A stretch of DNA of 64,000 nt, from assembly GCA_964421815.1 (NCBI GenBank), contig CAYQYT010000010.1, positions 1 through 64,000 on the forward strand, written 5' to 3'. How positions within the stretch are numbered: the first letter of the stretch is position 1; every line of letters begins with the position of its first letter. Positions 8,029 through 16,331 of the stretch are shown here, piece after piece. The position numbers were made by a program, and so were the translations under genes. Below the pieces are notes generated by a model. The model was not told the DNA's origin, searched no databases, and saw only the letters and a list, made by a program, of their open reading frames with translations. The stretch comes from DTU089 sp964421815 (GTDB taxonomy: Bacteria; Bacillota; Clostridia; Oscillospirales; Acutalibacteraceae).

Positions 8029-10008
8029 TTAATTGAACTTCTTTTTACCGGATGAATTACCGCTATATGACACTTTAGAAAGAGTCACCTTTCCCCCTGA
8101 ACTTGTTTTGTATATACCGTATTTTTTGTTCTTTTTCAGTTTTGTAGATGTAACGGAACCATAGCCTTTGTTTGTAAAATAAATTCCGTTGCCGCTGTTT
8201 GATTGAACTGTGCAGTCTTTAATAGTACCTTTTGATGATTGGGTTACGTAGATACCGTTATTCTTGTTTGAATTAACCTTCGTATTGCTAATACTAACTT
8301 TTGACTTTTGTGTCAACATAATCCCGTATTTTTTACCGGACTTAACATTAGCATTTTTTATACTGCCTGTTGAGTTTTGGAAATCAATTCCGTATTGAGC
8401 AGAGCCTGAAACAGTATCGCCGTCAATAACACTGGACTTTCTGGAATCTACAAGAAAAATGCCATGCTTTCCGGAATTTGAAATTTTATTTTTACTTGTT
8501 GTAATTTTAGAATCCTTATATACTCTGATACCGCATTGACCGCAATTATTTATAGTATTTGTAGTTGCAGTTGCTGTCGAGCTATCATGAAGGTTGATTC
8601 CGTTTTCCTTTGCTTTATAAATCTTGTTGGATGTAAGCTTCATTGAAGTAGATTTATTTAACGCAATTCCGTTTTGAATCTTATTATTACCGTTGATTGT
8701 ATTTTGGGAAATAGTGTCTTTATAGCAACCGTCGGCATAAATACCCTGGTTTTTTATTGAATCCTTACTTGAGTACCCGGCAGTCGAGTTAATTATGTTA
8801 CCGGAAACAGTAGAATTAGTTACACCACGCAACCAAATGGGCATACCCTTTGTTTTCATGTTGATGGTGTTTTTCTTAATGCTTATCTTATTTGCTCTGT
8901 AATCCCCTGCTTTAATATTACCTGAATTTTTTGTCAATTTTTTACCGTAAACCTGAATACCATATCTCCATTGGATGAACGATGGATCGGTTTTATTTGT
9001 AATAGTAATTGTATTTTCGCAAATATACGAACCTGTATCAAGTTTCGGTTTTGGAGAACTTGAATCCGCATAGGTGTTTGAGCCGTTTGGCTGGTACGCA
9101 CGGTATAGAATACCTGCACCGCAATTTTTTATCGTATTTTTATTTATTTTTGTGTTAATGAAATTTGATGCAATTACAGCATAACCGAGAACATTATTGA
9201 ATGTATTGCTTAAAATATAAACATTTGTCATATACTTTCCCACATAAACACTGTGACAACCGACACCACGATACACATTGTCAAATTTGTTGTATCTGAT
9301 GGTAATATCTTTGCATGTTAAGCCGTCGTAGCACTTGGGGTTAAGGTTCGGAAAGTGGTCTTTTTGAAGAATATCAAGTTGAATTGCCTCAAGATTATTA
9401 TAGCTTTTACTATTCTCTGTAAATACTTTTACATGATTTTTAAAAGTGCAGTTTTGTATTAAAATATCACTGCAACCGGCAAAACCAACGTCATGATAAT
9501 ATGCACAGTTCATAAATGTTGTTCCGTCAATAGTGAGGTTGGAAGTATGGTGGAACTTAACAATCGAACCCTTAACTTCATTTGAATTAAGCGTACCGCC
9601 AATAATGTTGATGTTTCTGTAATAATCATATCCAACCGCAGGATCGCCATTAACACCCTGCTGACCAACGGAAATCATAGTCCTTCCTTCCATACTTTTG
9701 TCACGAACAAGTGTAACATCATCTAAAATCAAGTCCGTATTTGAGTAAATTTTAAGACCGGTGTTAATCGTGTATGTACCGGGAGTAATAGTAAGTTTCA
9801 AACCGGATGTACTTGACTTATCCGTGTTTAATTCCTTCATTTTATTTAATTGGACCTGTATATCACGATAAGCCTGATATGAATCCGTTGTGCTCGGTGT
9901 GATAGTAACAGATTCATACACAATATCTTCTTCCGCCGCAGTTACATTAACACACATAACCGTCACAATCATCACAAGCGACATCAATAATGATACTATT
10001 CTCTTCAT
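8029..10008 (-). CDS. Secreted right-handed beta-helix repeat protein (NosD/pectate-lyase-like fold)
   Basis: Secreted protein of 659 residues. The first 25 residues are a classical signal peptide ending VTAA. From about residue 85 the chain is a long series of beta-helix coils of the kind N-x-I-x-x-N-x-I, such as SGNIINS, SQNTINGN, TSNKIYKAKENGINLHDSS and KISNSGKHGIFLVDSRKSS. This is the parallel beta-helix pattern of the PbH1/NosD families. The C-terminal third is rich in Ser, Lys and Gly with KYGI and NNGIY cores. There is no cell-wall anchor motif. The role is unknown; carbohydrate binding or cleavage and surface adhesion are both possible. It is monocistronic with its own promoter. Confidence 0.8.
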   Translation of the reverse strand: MKRIVSLLMSLVMIVTVMCVNVTAAEEDIVYESVTITPSTTDSYQAYRDIQVQLNKMKELNTDKSSTSGLKLTITPGTYTINTGLKIYSNTDLILDDVTLVRDKSMEGRTMISVGQQGVNGDPAVGYDYYRNINIIGGTLNSNEVKGSIVKFHHTSNLTIDGTTFMNCAYYHDVGFAGCSDILIQNCTFKNHVKVFTENSKSYNNLEAIQLDILQKDHFPNLNPKCYDGLTCKDITIRYNKFDNVYRGVGCHSVYVGKYMTNVYILSNTFNNVLGYAVIASNFINTKINKNTIKNCGAGILYRAYQPNGSNTYADSSSPKPKLDTGSYICENTITITNKTDPSFIQWRYGIQVYGKKLTKNSGNIKAGDYRANKISIKKNTINMKTKGMPIWLRGVTNSTVSGNIINSTAGYSSKDSIKNQGIYADGCYKDTISQNTINGNNKIQNGIALNKSTSMKLTSNKIYKAKENGINLHDSSTATATTNTINNCGQCGIRVYKDSKITTSKNKISNSGKHGIFLVDSRKSSVIDGDTVSGSAQYGIDFQNSTGSIKNANVKSGKKYGIMLTQKSKVSISNTKVNSNKNNGIYVTQSSKGTIKDCTVQSNSGNGIYFTNKGYGSVTSTKLKKNKKYGIYKTSSGGKVTLSKVSYSGNSSGKKKFN

Positions 10009-10055
10009 AATACATCCCTTTCAATTTTATCAATACTCAAACATCTTTTAAGAGT

Positions 10056-10083
10056 ATTATATCACTACCCGAGAAAAAGTCAA
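10056..10083 (-). promoter_or_regulatory. Promoter of the beta-helix gene
   Basis: TTGACT (10078-10083), a 16-base spacer and TATAAT (10056-10061) on the minus strand. An inverted repeat AATACTC/GAGTATT (10032-10058) overlaps the -10 region and may be an operator. Confidence 0.7.
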
Positions 10084-10222
10084 AGGTTAATACTATATTT
10101 GTAATTATTATCAACTTCTTAATTTATAGAACAATTATATATTACAAAACCGTAACAATCCTATTTTTAATATCCTTTTTTCTTAAAAAAATCAAATATT
10201 ATTTGCCTGTTTTCAAAAATTT

Positions 10223-11005
10223 TCAGCCTAAAGCAACATCAAGAATCATCATAAGACTGAAACCTACTGCAAAAAATACTGTACCTATATTGGAGTGTTT
10301 TCCCGCGGACATTTCGGGGATAAGTTCCTCTACAACCACGTATATCATTGCACCCGCCGCAAAGCTTAACAAATACGGCAATGCCGGAACAATAAAACTT
10401 GATGCAGCGATGGTAAGCAATGCCCCGATTGGCTCCACAATACCGGAAGCGGCACCGTTTAAAAATGCCTTACTCTTTTTCATTCCCGCTGCCTTTAACG
10501 GCATGGATATGATTGCGCCCTCCGGAAAGTTCTGAATCGCTATACCGATGGACAACGCTAAAGCTCCCATAGCGGAAATTCCTGCATTTCCCGTAAGAAA
10601 CCCGGCATACACAACACCCACTGCCATTCCTTCAGGAATATTATGCAGAGTTACTGCCAAAACCAACATTGTGGAACGGCGAAGATGACTTTTTGGTCCC
10701 TCTGCCTGTTCGCTGTTACGATGTAAATGCGGTATGACATGGTCAAGCAACAACAAAAACAAAATTCCGATCCAGAACCCCACAACTGCAGGTACGAAGG
10801 ACCAGTTTCCCATAGCCTCTGACTCCTCAATCGCAGGAATCAAAAGGCTCCAAACAGAAGCCGCTACCATAACACCCGCCGCAAATCCGGAAAGGGCTCT
10901 TTGAAGGCGGTCACTCATTCCTTTTTTCATAAGGAACACGCAGGCAGAGCCGAGAACCGTACCGAAAAATGGTATTAACAAACCGAAAAATGCTTTCATT
11001 GTCAC
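10223..11005 (-). CDS. ZIP-family metal transporter (ZupT/GufA-like)
   Basis: Divalent metal (zinc, iron or manganese) importer of the inner membrane, about 260 residues with eight hydrophobic helices. The metal-binding helices are visible: TLHNIPEGMAVG (helix 4, His-Asn and Pro-Glu-Gly) and IGIAIQNFPEGAIIS (helix 5, Gln-Asn and Pro-Glu-Gly). The short His-bearing loop HVIPHLHRNSE precedes helix 4. I prefer the GTG at 11005, which has GAGG eight bases upstream; the ATG at 10999 is the alternative. It stands alone, with no metal regulator nearby. Confidence 0.88.
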   Translation of the reverse strand: MTMKAFFGLLIPFFGTVLGSACVFLMKKGMSDRLQRALSGFAAGVMVAASVWSLLIPAIEESEAMGNWSFVPAVVGFWIGILFLLLLDHVIPHLHRNSEQAEGPKSHLRRSTMLVLAVTLHNIPEGMAVGVVYAGFLTGNAGISAMGALALSIGIAIQNFPEGAIISMPLKAAGMKKSKAFLNGAASGIVEPIGALLTIAASSFIVPALPYLLSFAAGAMIYVVVEELIPEMSAGKHSNIGTVFFAVGFSLMMILDVALG

Positions 11006-11150
11006 AATATCATCCTCTTTCAAAAACTTTCAGCATCGTTTATCATATCTCAATTAGTAACCTCGTACACTTTGAGATTTGATAATGCAATTATTTATAC
11101 AACAGCAAATTTACTACATTTATTAATTATATACCTAAAATCATTGACTT

Positions 11151-11594
11151 TCAAGTGAGAACTTTTGCTTGATACCGACAGAAACTCTGCGTTGTAAATA
11201 GATGTGACCCATTTTGGGTAAAAAATAAAGTCAAGATATCGTCCTTATAATTGATAAGCTTGTTTTGCCAAGTGATTATTTGCTGTGCGGTTATGTTGCA
11301 CATCTTCAGCTTACCGAAATAAGGAATTAGCTTTTTCTGGATGATATGCTCTTTTGTTGCCCAAGTGTTTTCCTTAATACGAGTCTGCATATCTTCTGTA
11401 TAATGCTGCACAAAGCTCTTAAAGCTCATATCCAAATCACCGCCAAGCTTGTTAAGCTGTTCTCTCTCCCAAGCCTGCGCTTCACGCTTTGTTTTGAACC
11501 CTCGTTTCTGCGATTGCTTTCGTTCACCTTTCCAATCAGTGTAACGGTAAATTACACGCCAAGTGTTAGTTTTTTGTTCTTTATATACTGCCAT
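11151..11594 (-). pseudogene. Truncated tyrosine-recombinase integrase (N-terminal domains only)
   Basis: A 147-residue open frame that begins like an ICE or phage integrase. An arm-type DNA-binding domain (WRVIYRYTDWKGERKQSQKRGFKTKREAQAWE) occupies residues 1-50, and a core-binding SAM-like domain (FVQHYTEDMQTRIKENTWATKEHIIQKKLIPYFG) occupies about 58-110. After NKLINYKDD near 118 the text no longer resembles the family. The whole catalytic domain with its R-H-R-Y residues is missing. It cannot be an active recombinase. It follows the excisionase-like gene by 3 bases, as in intact elements. Confidence 0.8.
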
Positions 11595-11597
11595 TGT

Positions 11598-11795
11598 TTA
11601 ATCCCTCTCTTTCTTAATTGCACCGTAGCAGGTGCGTTCCATAAAATACTGTTTGTTTACTCGCCCAGAAATTGTCATAAAGCCTTTTTCTTTTAACTCG
11701 GCATTTAGCTTTTGGACGATTTTATAAGCATAGGATTTGGAAACACCCAATTCCTGTGCTACTTCATCTACTTTCATAAAACTTGTACTTTCCAT
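11598..11795 (-). CDS. Small helix-turn-helix DNA-binding protein, excisionase-like
   Basis: A 65-residue protein with a helix-turn-helix at FMKVDEVAQELGVSKSYAYKIVQKLN. Such proteins sit directly upstream of integrase genes in Tn916-like and related elements, where they act as excisionases or control int. Here it precedes the truncated integrase and has a good promoter. With the integrase dead, any remaining role would be regulatory. Confidence 0.75.
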   Translation of the reverse strand: MESTSFMKVDEVAQELGVSKSYAYKIVQKLNAELKEKGFMTISGRVNKQYFMERTCYGAIKKERD

Positions 11796-11953
11796 TTAAT
11801 CACCCCCTTACCGAATTTTGATAATTCAATTATTTAGTGTCGGAGAACTTTCTTACCGCATTCCGATTTGCCCGAGCGGACACACAATTACTGTGATGTG
11901 CGACAGTTATTTAATTTTTAACTATAACTTATTTGTTTAAGTCCACATTTCAT

Positions 11954-11982
11954 ATTATACTAAGCATATTCCGTAAAGTCAA
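11954..11982 (-). promoter_or_regulatory. Promoter of the excisionase/integrase remnant
   Basis: TTGACT (11977-11982), a 17-base spacer and TATAAT (11954-11959) on the minus strand, about 160 bases upstream of the excisionase-like start. Confidence 0.6.
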
Positions 11983-12024
11983 GTGGTTTATGAAAAAATA
12001 TTTAACTTTTTTGCTATTGTTATC

Positions 12025-12054
12025 TTGACATCGCTTAAATATATATGCTATACT
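12025..12054 (+). promoter_or_regulatory. Promoter of the XRE regulator gene
   Basis: TTGACA (12025-12030), an 18-base spacer and TATACT (12049-12054), 36 bases upstream of the regulator start. The divergent integrase promoter lies 43 bases away, so the regulator could control both. Confidence 0.65.
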
Positions 12055-12089
12055 TATTGCACATTACATAAATAAGGAGCGTAATTGCT

Positions 12090-12569
12090 ATGGCAATCGG
12101 TGAAAGAATTCGTTTCTTCCGCAATCTGCGGGGAATGACACAAAAGTATTTAGGAACGGTAGTCGGCTTTCCCGAAAAGACCGCTGACATCCGTATGGCG
12201 CAATATGAATCAGGTTCAAGAACACCGAAAGCTGATTTAACAAATAGTCTTGCAGAAGTGTTTGGTGTATCAGCAAGTGCTTTAACCGTGCCCGATATTG
12301 ACAGCTACAACGGCTTGATGCACACTTTATTTGCCCTTGAAGATTTATACGGTCTTAAAATTACTGAATTAGACGGCGAGGTTTGTCTGCATTTGGATAA
12401 GGGTATGGGCGCAAATTACATTACTATGTTTGACATGTTTACCGCTTGGAACACGCAGGCTAAAGAATTAAAGAACGGAGAAATTACCAAAGAGGAATAC
12501 GACCACTGGCGTTATAACTATCCTAAGTTCAATGTTCTTAATAGTGATAAGGAGACTACGAATGAATGA
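12090..12569 (+). CDS. XRE-family transcriptional regulator
   Basis: A 159-residue protein with a Cro/CI-type helix-turn-helix in the first 65 residues (IGERIRFFRNLRGMTQKYLG ... RMAQYESGSRTPKADLTNSLAEVFGVS). A C-terminal region of about 90 residues has no recognised motif and may bind a ligand or form oligomers. It is transcribed away from the integrase remnant, like the regulators of conjugative elements and prophages. The next gene starts 8 bases before its stop, so the two are translationally coupled. Confidence 0.85.
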   Translation: MAIGERIRFFRNLRGMTQKYLGTVVGFPEKTADIRMAQYESGSRTPKADLTNSLAEVFGVSASALTVPDIDSYNGLMHTLFALEDLYGLKITELDGEVCLHLDKGMGANYITMFDMFTAWNTQAKELKNGEITKEEYDHWRYNYPKFNVLNSDKETTNE

Positions 12570-13242
12570 TTTTCCATTTAAAACACTACTGAAAGCTAAT
12601 GATTCAAAAGACAGATGGTATCCTACACCAATTGACACTTTGAAATATTCAGTTAAGATTGACACGAGCATTGAAAACGCCAGAGCGCTGCATAGTAACA
12701 TAGCATATAACTTGCAATACATTGAATTTTTGGAAAAAGTCCTTGAGGAATTGAACTTATCAAGTGTTGTATACATAATGGTTGTTAAAAACTATGTAAT
12801 TACAAGTATGTCAATTATTGAAGGGCTATTTACTAATATTGTAAAATCAAACGGTTAGTGGAAAACTTCAAATTTGGAAAGTTTAGGAACTACTCAAGCC
12901 AATGAAACAAAATTTGAAGATCAAAAGTATGTAATAAAAACCGAACTACTCAAAAAGGTTGAGCCATATAATGTTCAAATGAATTTGGACGAATTAATCA
13001 AAATTTTGAATCGACACCATTCCGCTTTAGGAGTTGATCATCTTATTTATCCAGCACTAAAACGATTGAAGGATTTGAGAAATAGAGTTCATCTACAGAA
13101 AACCGACGGAAATACAGATCACGATTACAATGCGTTTGATTATGCGGTAAAAAACGAAATGAGCGAAATTCTACACGATATACTTACTTCGCCCAAAATA
13201 ACAGACCGCCCCGAAACATTTAATTTTATTAAAAGCGAATAA
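12562..13242 (+). pseudogene. Unknown accessory protein, possibly HEPN-like, interrupted by an in-frame TAG
   Basis: From the ATG at 12562 one frame runs 227 codons, broken by a single TAG at 12856-12858. The amber lies in the context K-S-N-G-stop-W-K-T. Similar proteins often read G-W-W-K there, so a TGG-to-TAG change is likely. The first half (98 residues) is helical. The second half contains LKDLRNRVHLQ, reminiscent of the Arg-Asn...His signature of HEPN nucleases in defence and toxin-antitoxin loci, though spacing is not canonical. It overlaps the XRE gene by 8 bases. The downstream half might be made from a TTG at 12874. Function is unproven. Confidence 0.6.
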
Positions 13243-13250
13243 AAAGAAAA

Positions 13251-13289
13251 AAGAGCTAACTGACTTCTCAAAAAATCAGTTAGCTCTTT
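13251..13289 (+). terminator. Terminator of the XRE/unknown gene pair
   Basis: A perfect 13-bp stem, AAGAGCTAACTGA with its complement, around an A-rich loop. It starts 9 bases after the stop of the interrupted gene. A-rich sequence before and TTT after allow use on both strands. Confidence 0.8.
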
Positions 13290-13390
13290 ACTATTACAAT
13301 AATTCAAATAATGTTGCCATTTTGTTGCCACAGAGGGCACAAACACGGCTAAAAGCCTTTATTTACGGGCTTCTTAACGGGCGTGAAATC

Positions 13391-13402
13391 ATTCCCACTC
13401 GA
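13391..13402. repeat. Putative att core (copy of the guaA 3' end)
   Basis: ATTCCCACTCGA is identical to 16334-16345, which encodes the last residues of GuaA. The guaA 3' end is a known integration site for tyrosine-recombinase islands. The duplicate is therefore a plausible att site of an element now lying between the two copies or to the left of this one. Confidence 0.6.
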
Positions 13403-13625
13403 CGAGGACTAAACAATTCTGTTTATGCGATTTTGCTTTTCGTTAGTCTCTCTATTTTGATTTTACGATGTATCTGTATTATCCTGTGCTAAAATGCCCT
13501 TGTTATCATTTTGTTATCGTGGTTGATAACAAGAATAATTTCACCGTGGATAATATGGAAGTGGTATGTGTGTATTATAAACTATTTTGCTTGGAAATTC
13601 AAGAGAATTTTGGACTTTGAAAACT

Positions 13626-13652
13626 AAAGGCAGCGCACGGAGCGCTTCCTTT
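13626..13652 (-). terminator. Terminator after the BlaR1-like gene
   Basis: AAAGGCAGCGC pairs with GCGCTTCCTTT with one mismatch and a five-base loop, 67 bases past the BlaR1-like stop. The T-tract is short. Confidence 0.5.
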
Positions 13653-13718
13653 ACAGTTATGAAAATAATTTGTGCCCTACGATTACTTTGTCCGGAGGAT
13701 CAAAGCAGTCAGCAGTAT

Positions 13719-15458
13719 TTACTCAGAGTCCATATCTTTCCAAAACAATTCTTGGATTCTTGCTCGATATGCATCATCTATCTTGTAATAATAGCTTGAC
13801 AATGGATTATAGACGGGAGCGATAACAATGTCCTTTTTGTCAATGTCATAGGTGGTTAAAATAGCACGCATTTCTGCAATGGTTGCACCAACGTCGTAAT
13901 CAAAGGTGGTATCTGATACCGCTTCCAAATTAGAGTTTGCAAGATAGCATTTATAACTATTCTCGGCCATTTGCCAAATATAGACTATCAAACCGCCATC
14001 TGTTGGAACATTAAAAAATTGAGGATATTTGGCTTTGAGTTGAGCTATATTAGCAGTAGTGATAACCTCAGATGAACCATCTGCACCGCCGACATTTGAA
14101 ACGGAAGAAAAATACTCTTGAGCTTTCTTGTCGCAATTTGCTTGTTGTTCTTTTATATTATGTTCAGGATCAAGAGCTTTTCCGTGTAAATACCAAGGAA
14201 ACTTTGCACGAATGTCCTCAGCATAGTATGAGCCATCTCTCGGTTCCCAATATTCAACAAGTTCATATTGTACGTTTGAGTCTGCTTTCTTAACAGTTAT
14301 TACTGTTGGTATATGAGCTCCGCTGACATCTTCAATTTCGCCGTTTATATCATCATATTCCGAATAAAGAACCCACATATACACAGTTGTGCTTCCTTTA
14401 TCTTTTCTTGTCCCTAACACTTTGAAGTCGGTACAATAGAACTCTCCGCTTTTATATTTTCCGTGATGATGCTCTATTATTTGTTCTTCAATAAACAATG
14501 ACATTTTTTCATTTAGGTTTGTTGTTGTAGGACTTGTAAGAAAACAAACCGCAAAAACTGCACTCGCAATAACAGCAACTATAATAATCCAAAAAGCAGT
14601 TTTCTTGTAATTCAGTACCGATTTCACTCTATCTTTTACGCCTACCTCTCCAAAAGCAAGTGGACAAGCTGCAATCATACGGCGATTTACACTTAAGTTT
14701 AACAGCGCTTGAGAATAGTCGGCCTTTTCCTCGGTATTCAGTTCTTTGATAACTTTTTCATCACAAGCAAACTCGATATCTTTACAAAGCAATGCATAAC
14801 CGAGCCACATTAAAGGATTGAACCAATGGAGTGCTAAAAGCAGAAATCCAAACGGCTTCCACCAATGGTCTTTACGGCGGATATGTGCCTGCTCGTGAGC
14901 GATAACATGTTCCATATCCTTATCATTCACCTTAAATGGCAGGTATATCTTTGGCTTTATAATGCCGAGTACGAACGGAGAAACAACGCTTTCGCTTTGG
15001 AAAATATTATCATGAAGCAGGACAGCTGTACCGATTTTTCTATTTACGCGGAAGTAACTGATAGTAGTATATAAAAGCATTCCGGCAATGCCCACAATCC
15101 ACACAAACGATAAAATGGGGATCCATATTTGCAAGGAATTTGCACTTGTATCAGGATCAGGAGCAAATGATTCACCGATAACGGGGTTTACAATATTATT
15201 GATAATAGGAATACCGGAATTGATTTTTGGGGTTCTATCCATCATTATTTCCGGACTAATTGTTTCTGTGCTCGGTATAAGACTCATTACACTCTCAATA
15301 GAGAATGGGCAAATCATTCTGATAGCCACAATTCCCCACAGAAGAACGGTAATCCATTTTGGAGCTTTTTTGAGTAATAACCTTAAAAGCAATACTGCAA
15401 GTACAACCCAGCTTGCTGATATGCTCATATTCACTATGTTTAAGAAGAACTCTGTCAT
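13719..15458 (-). CDS. BlaR1/MecR1-family M56 metallopeptidase sensor with an unusual C-terminal domain
   Basis: Membrane sensor-protease expected to relieve repression by the BlaI-like protein encoded just before it. The 579 residues have helices near 12-30, 35-50 and 111-130, an M56 zinc-protease domain with HEQAH (188-192) and the downstream FACDEKV glutamate motif, and a fourth helix near 290-310. Classical BlaR1 then has a penicillin-binding sensor with Ser-x-x-Lys. Here the roughly 270-residue extracellular tail shows no such motif and looks like a different sensor (TTVYMWVLYSEY, NVPTDGGLIVYIWQM). Its signal is therefore probably not a beta-lactam covalent adduct. ATGA overlap couples it to blaI. 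Confidence 0.85.
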   Translation of the reverse strand: MTEFFLNIVNMSISASWVVLAVLLLRLLLKKAPKWITVLLWGIVAIRMICPFSIESVMSLIPSTETISPEIMMDRTPKINSGIPIINNIVNPVIGESFAPDPDTSANSLQIWIPILSFVWIVGIAGMLLYTTISYFRVNRKIGTAVLLHDNIFQSESVVSPFVLGIIKPKIYLPFKVNDKDMEHVIAHEQAHIRRKDHWWKPFGFLLLALHWFNPLMWLGYALLCKDIEFACDEKVIKELNTEEKADYSQALLNLSVNRRMIAACPLAFGEVGVKDRVKSVLNYKKTAFWIIIVAVIASAVFAVCFLTSPTTTNLNEKMSLFIEEQIIEHHHGKYKSGEFYCTDFKVLGTRKDKGSTTVYMWVLYSEYDDINGEIEDVSGAHIPTVITVKKADSNVQYELVEYWEPRDGSYYAEDIRAKFPWYLHGKALDPEHNIKEQQANCDKKAQEYFSSVSNVGGADGSSEVITTANIAQLKAKYPQFFNVPTDGGLIVYIWQMAENSYKCYLANSNLEAVSDTTFDYDVGATIAEMRAILTTYDIDKKDIVIAPVYNPLSSYYYKIDDAYRARIQELFWKDMDSE

Positions 15459-15826
15459 TTTGATTCTCCTTTCCTATAGCGGTCTATCATCTGCTGAACC
15501 GCATCAATCTCAGCATCGGAGATTTTCTGATGCTTGGTGAACGCAGCGATAAACGCCGGCAAAGAACCCTCAAAGGTCTTTTCCACCATTTCATTCAGTT
15601 CGGCTGCCTGCACCTGATCTTTGCTGACAAGCGAAGTCACCACAGTATTCTCGTTCTTTAATACGCCTCGTTCTGACAGACGCTTAATAACAGTGTAAGT
15701 AGTAGTGGGTTTCCAACCAAGCTGCTCTTTGCAGAGATCCACAAGTTTGCTGCTTTTAACCGGCTCGTTCTCCCACAAAATCAAGCAAAAGCGATATTCA
15801 CTTTCAAATACCTTTGGTGTATCCAT
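15455..15826 (-). CDS. BlaI/MecI/CopY-family transcriptional repressor
   Basis: Winged-helix repressor of 123 residues. The recognition region is ESEYRFCLILWENEPVKSSKLVDLCKEQLGWKPTTTYTVIKRLSERG, typical of BlaI/MecI. The C-terminal dimerisation half contains TSLVSKDQVQAAELNEMVEKTFEGSLPAFIAAF. The ATG at 15826 is chosen because AAGGAG stands at proper spacing; an in-frame start at 15862 would place coding sequence over the operators. It should repress itself and the BlaR1 gene through two palindromes upstream, and be cleaved when BlaR1 is activated. No beta-lactamase gene is adjacent. Confidence 0.9.
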   Translation of the reverse strand: MDTPKVFESEYRFCLILWENEPVKSSKLVDLCKEQLGWKPTTTYTVIKRLSERGVLKNENTVVTSLVSKDQVQAAELNEMVEKTFEGSLPAFIAAFTKHQKISDAEIDAVQQMIDRYRKGESK

Positions 15827-15841
15827 AATTGACGCTCCTTT

Positions 15842-15883
15842 CTCTAACCCATTAGAGTTCATATATACTCTAACATATTAGAG
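15842..15883 (-). promoter_or_regulatory. Two BlaI-type operators
   Basis: CTCTAA-N4-TTAGAG occurs twice, at 15842-15857 and 15868-15883, 26 bases apart (about two and a half helical turns). The second overlaps the spacer and -10 of the promoter; the first lies just after it. This is a textbook repressor layout. Confidence 0.8.
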
Positions 15884-15895
15884 TTGAAATGTCAA
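15867..15895 (-). promoter_or_regulatory. Promoter of the blaI-blaR1 operon
   Basis: TTGACA (15890-15895), a 17-base spacer and TAGAGT (15867-15872) on the minus strand, overlapped by an operator palindrome. Confidence 0.75.
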
Positions 15896-15975
15896 GATGT
15901 TCGTAAAAAAATTAACAGAAAAGCAAAAAGAAATAGCGGCAGAGAGGTGTAAAACTCCCTGCCGCCATACTTCGA

Positions 15976-16215
15976 TTAGTAGTAAATAGTATCGTGGTTT
16001 ACGATTTCTGTGGCTCTATTACGGATATTATTCATTTTCTGCACCCAAACCATTTGATTATCCGCTTTAAGTTGCTCGGTAACGCCCTCACGTTCTGCCA
16101 TCTGTTTTACCAGCCGGAGAAACAATGCGGTTGCCTGTTGCTCGATATCATCAAGATATGCAACAAGCTTTCCTTAAGTCATAAGGTTAGTATATAAAAA
16201 ACGATGATTTTATCT
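15976..16215 (-). pseudogene. TnpV remnant (transposon-encoded protein)
   Basis: The minus strand encodes the C-terminal part of TnpV, a small protein carried by clostridial mobile elements. The run includes GKLVAYLDDIEQQATALFLR, then LVKQMAEREGVTEQLKADNQ and MNNIRNRATEIVN, ending at a TAA (15976-15978). Upstream the frame continues with NHRFLYTNLMT but is interrupted by a TAA where the family has Ser (T-S-G-K-L), and there is another stop before it. No start or N-terminal half is visible. It is a dead fragment marking an old element next to guaA. Confidence 0.8.
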
Positions 16216-16279
16216 TAAAAATCGTTTGTGCCTCATCCCCCATGTAACGATATTTGTATACTCTTTTTCCGAACAAAAA

Positions 16280-16311
16280 GCCTGAAAGTTCTGTGAACAA
16301 AACTTTCAGGC
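16280..16311 (-). terminator. Terminator of guaA
   Basis: A perfect 11-bp stem, GCCTGAAAGTT with its complement, followed on the minus strand by CTTTTTG. It lies 20 bases past the guaA stop. Confidence 0.85.
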
Positions 16312-16331
16312 AACTTCATAACCGGTTGTTA

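Larger units (their letters stand above)
13243..13718. other. Gene-free interval with attachment-core and repeat sequences
   Basis: 476 bases without a credible gene. In order it holds the terminator at 13251-13289; the repeat TGTTGCCATTTTGTTGCC at 13312-13329; a 12-base copy of the guaA 3' end at 13391-13402; the related repeat TGTTATCATTTTGTTATC at 13501-13518 inside a perfect inverted repeat (13499-13508 and 13524-13533); and the BlaR1 terminator at 13626-13652. Minus-strand text near 13335-13310 can be read as WQQNGN, like some integrase C-termini, so this may be the scar of a lost integrase end. Confidence 0.55.

Noticed and set aside
13587..13799. 70-codon plus-strand open frame
   Set aside because: No ribosome site, no family resemblance, overlaps the end of the BlaR1 gene on the other strand and contains the BlaR1 terminator.
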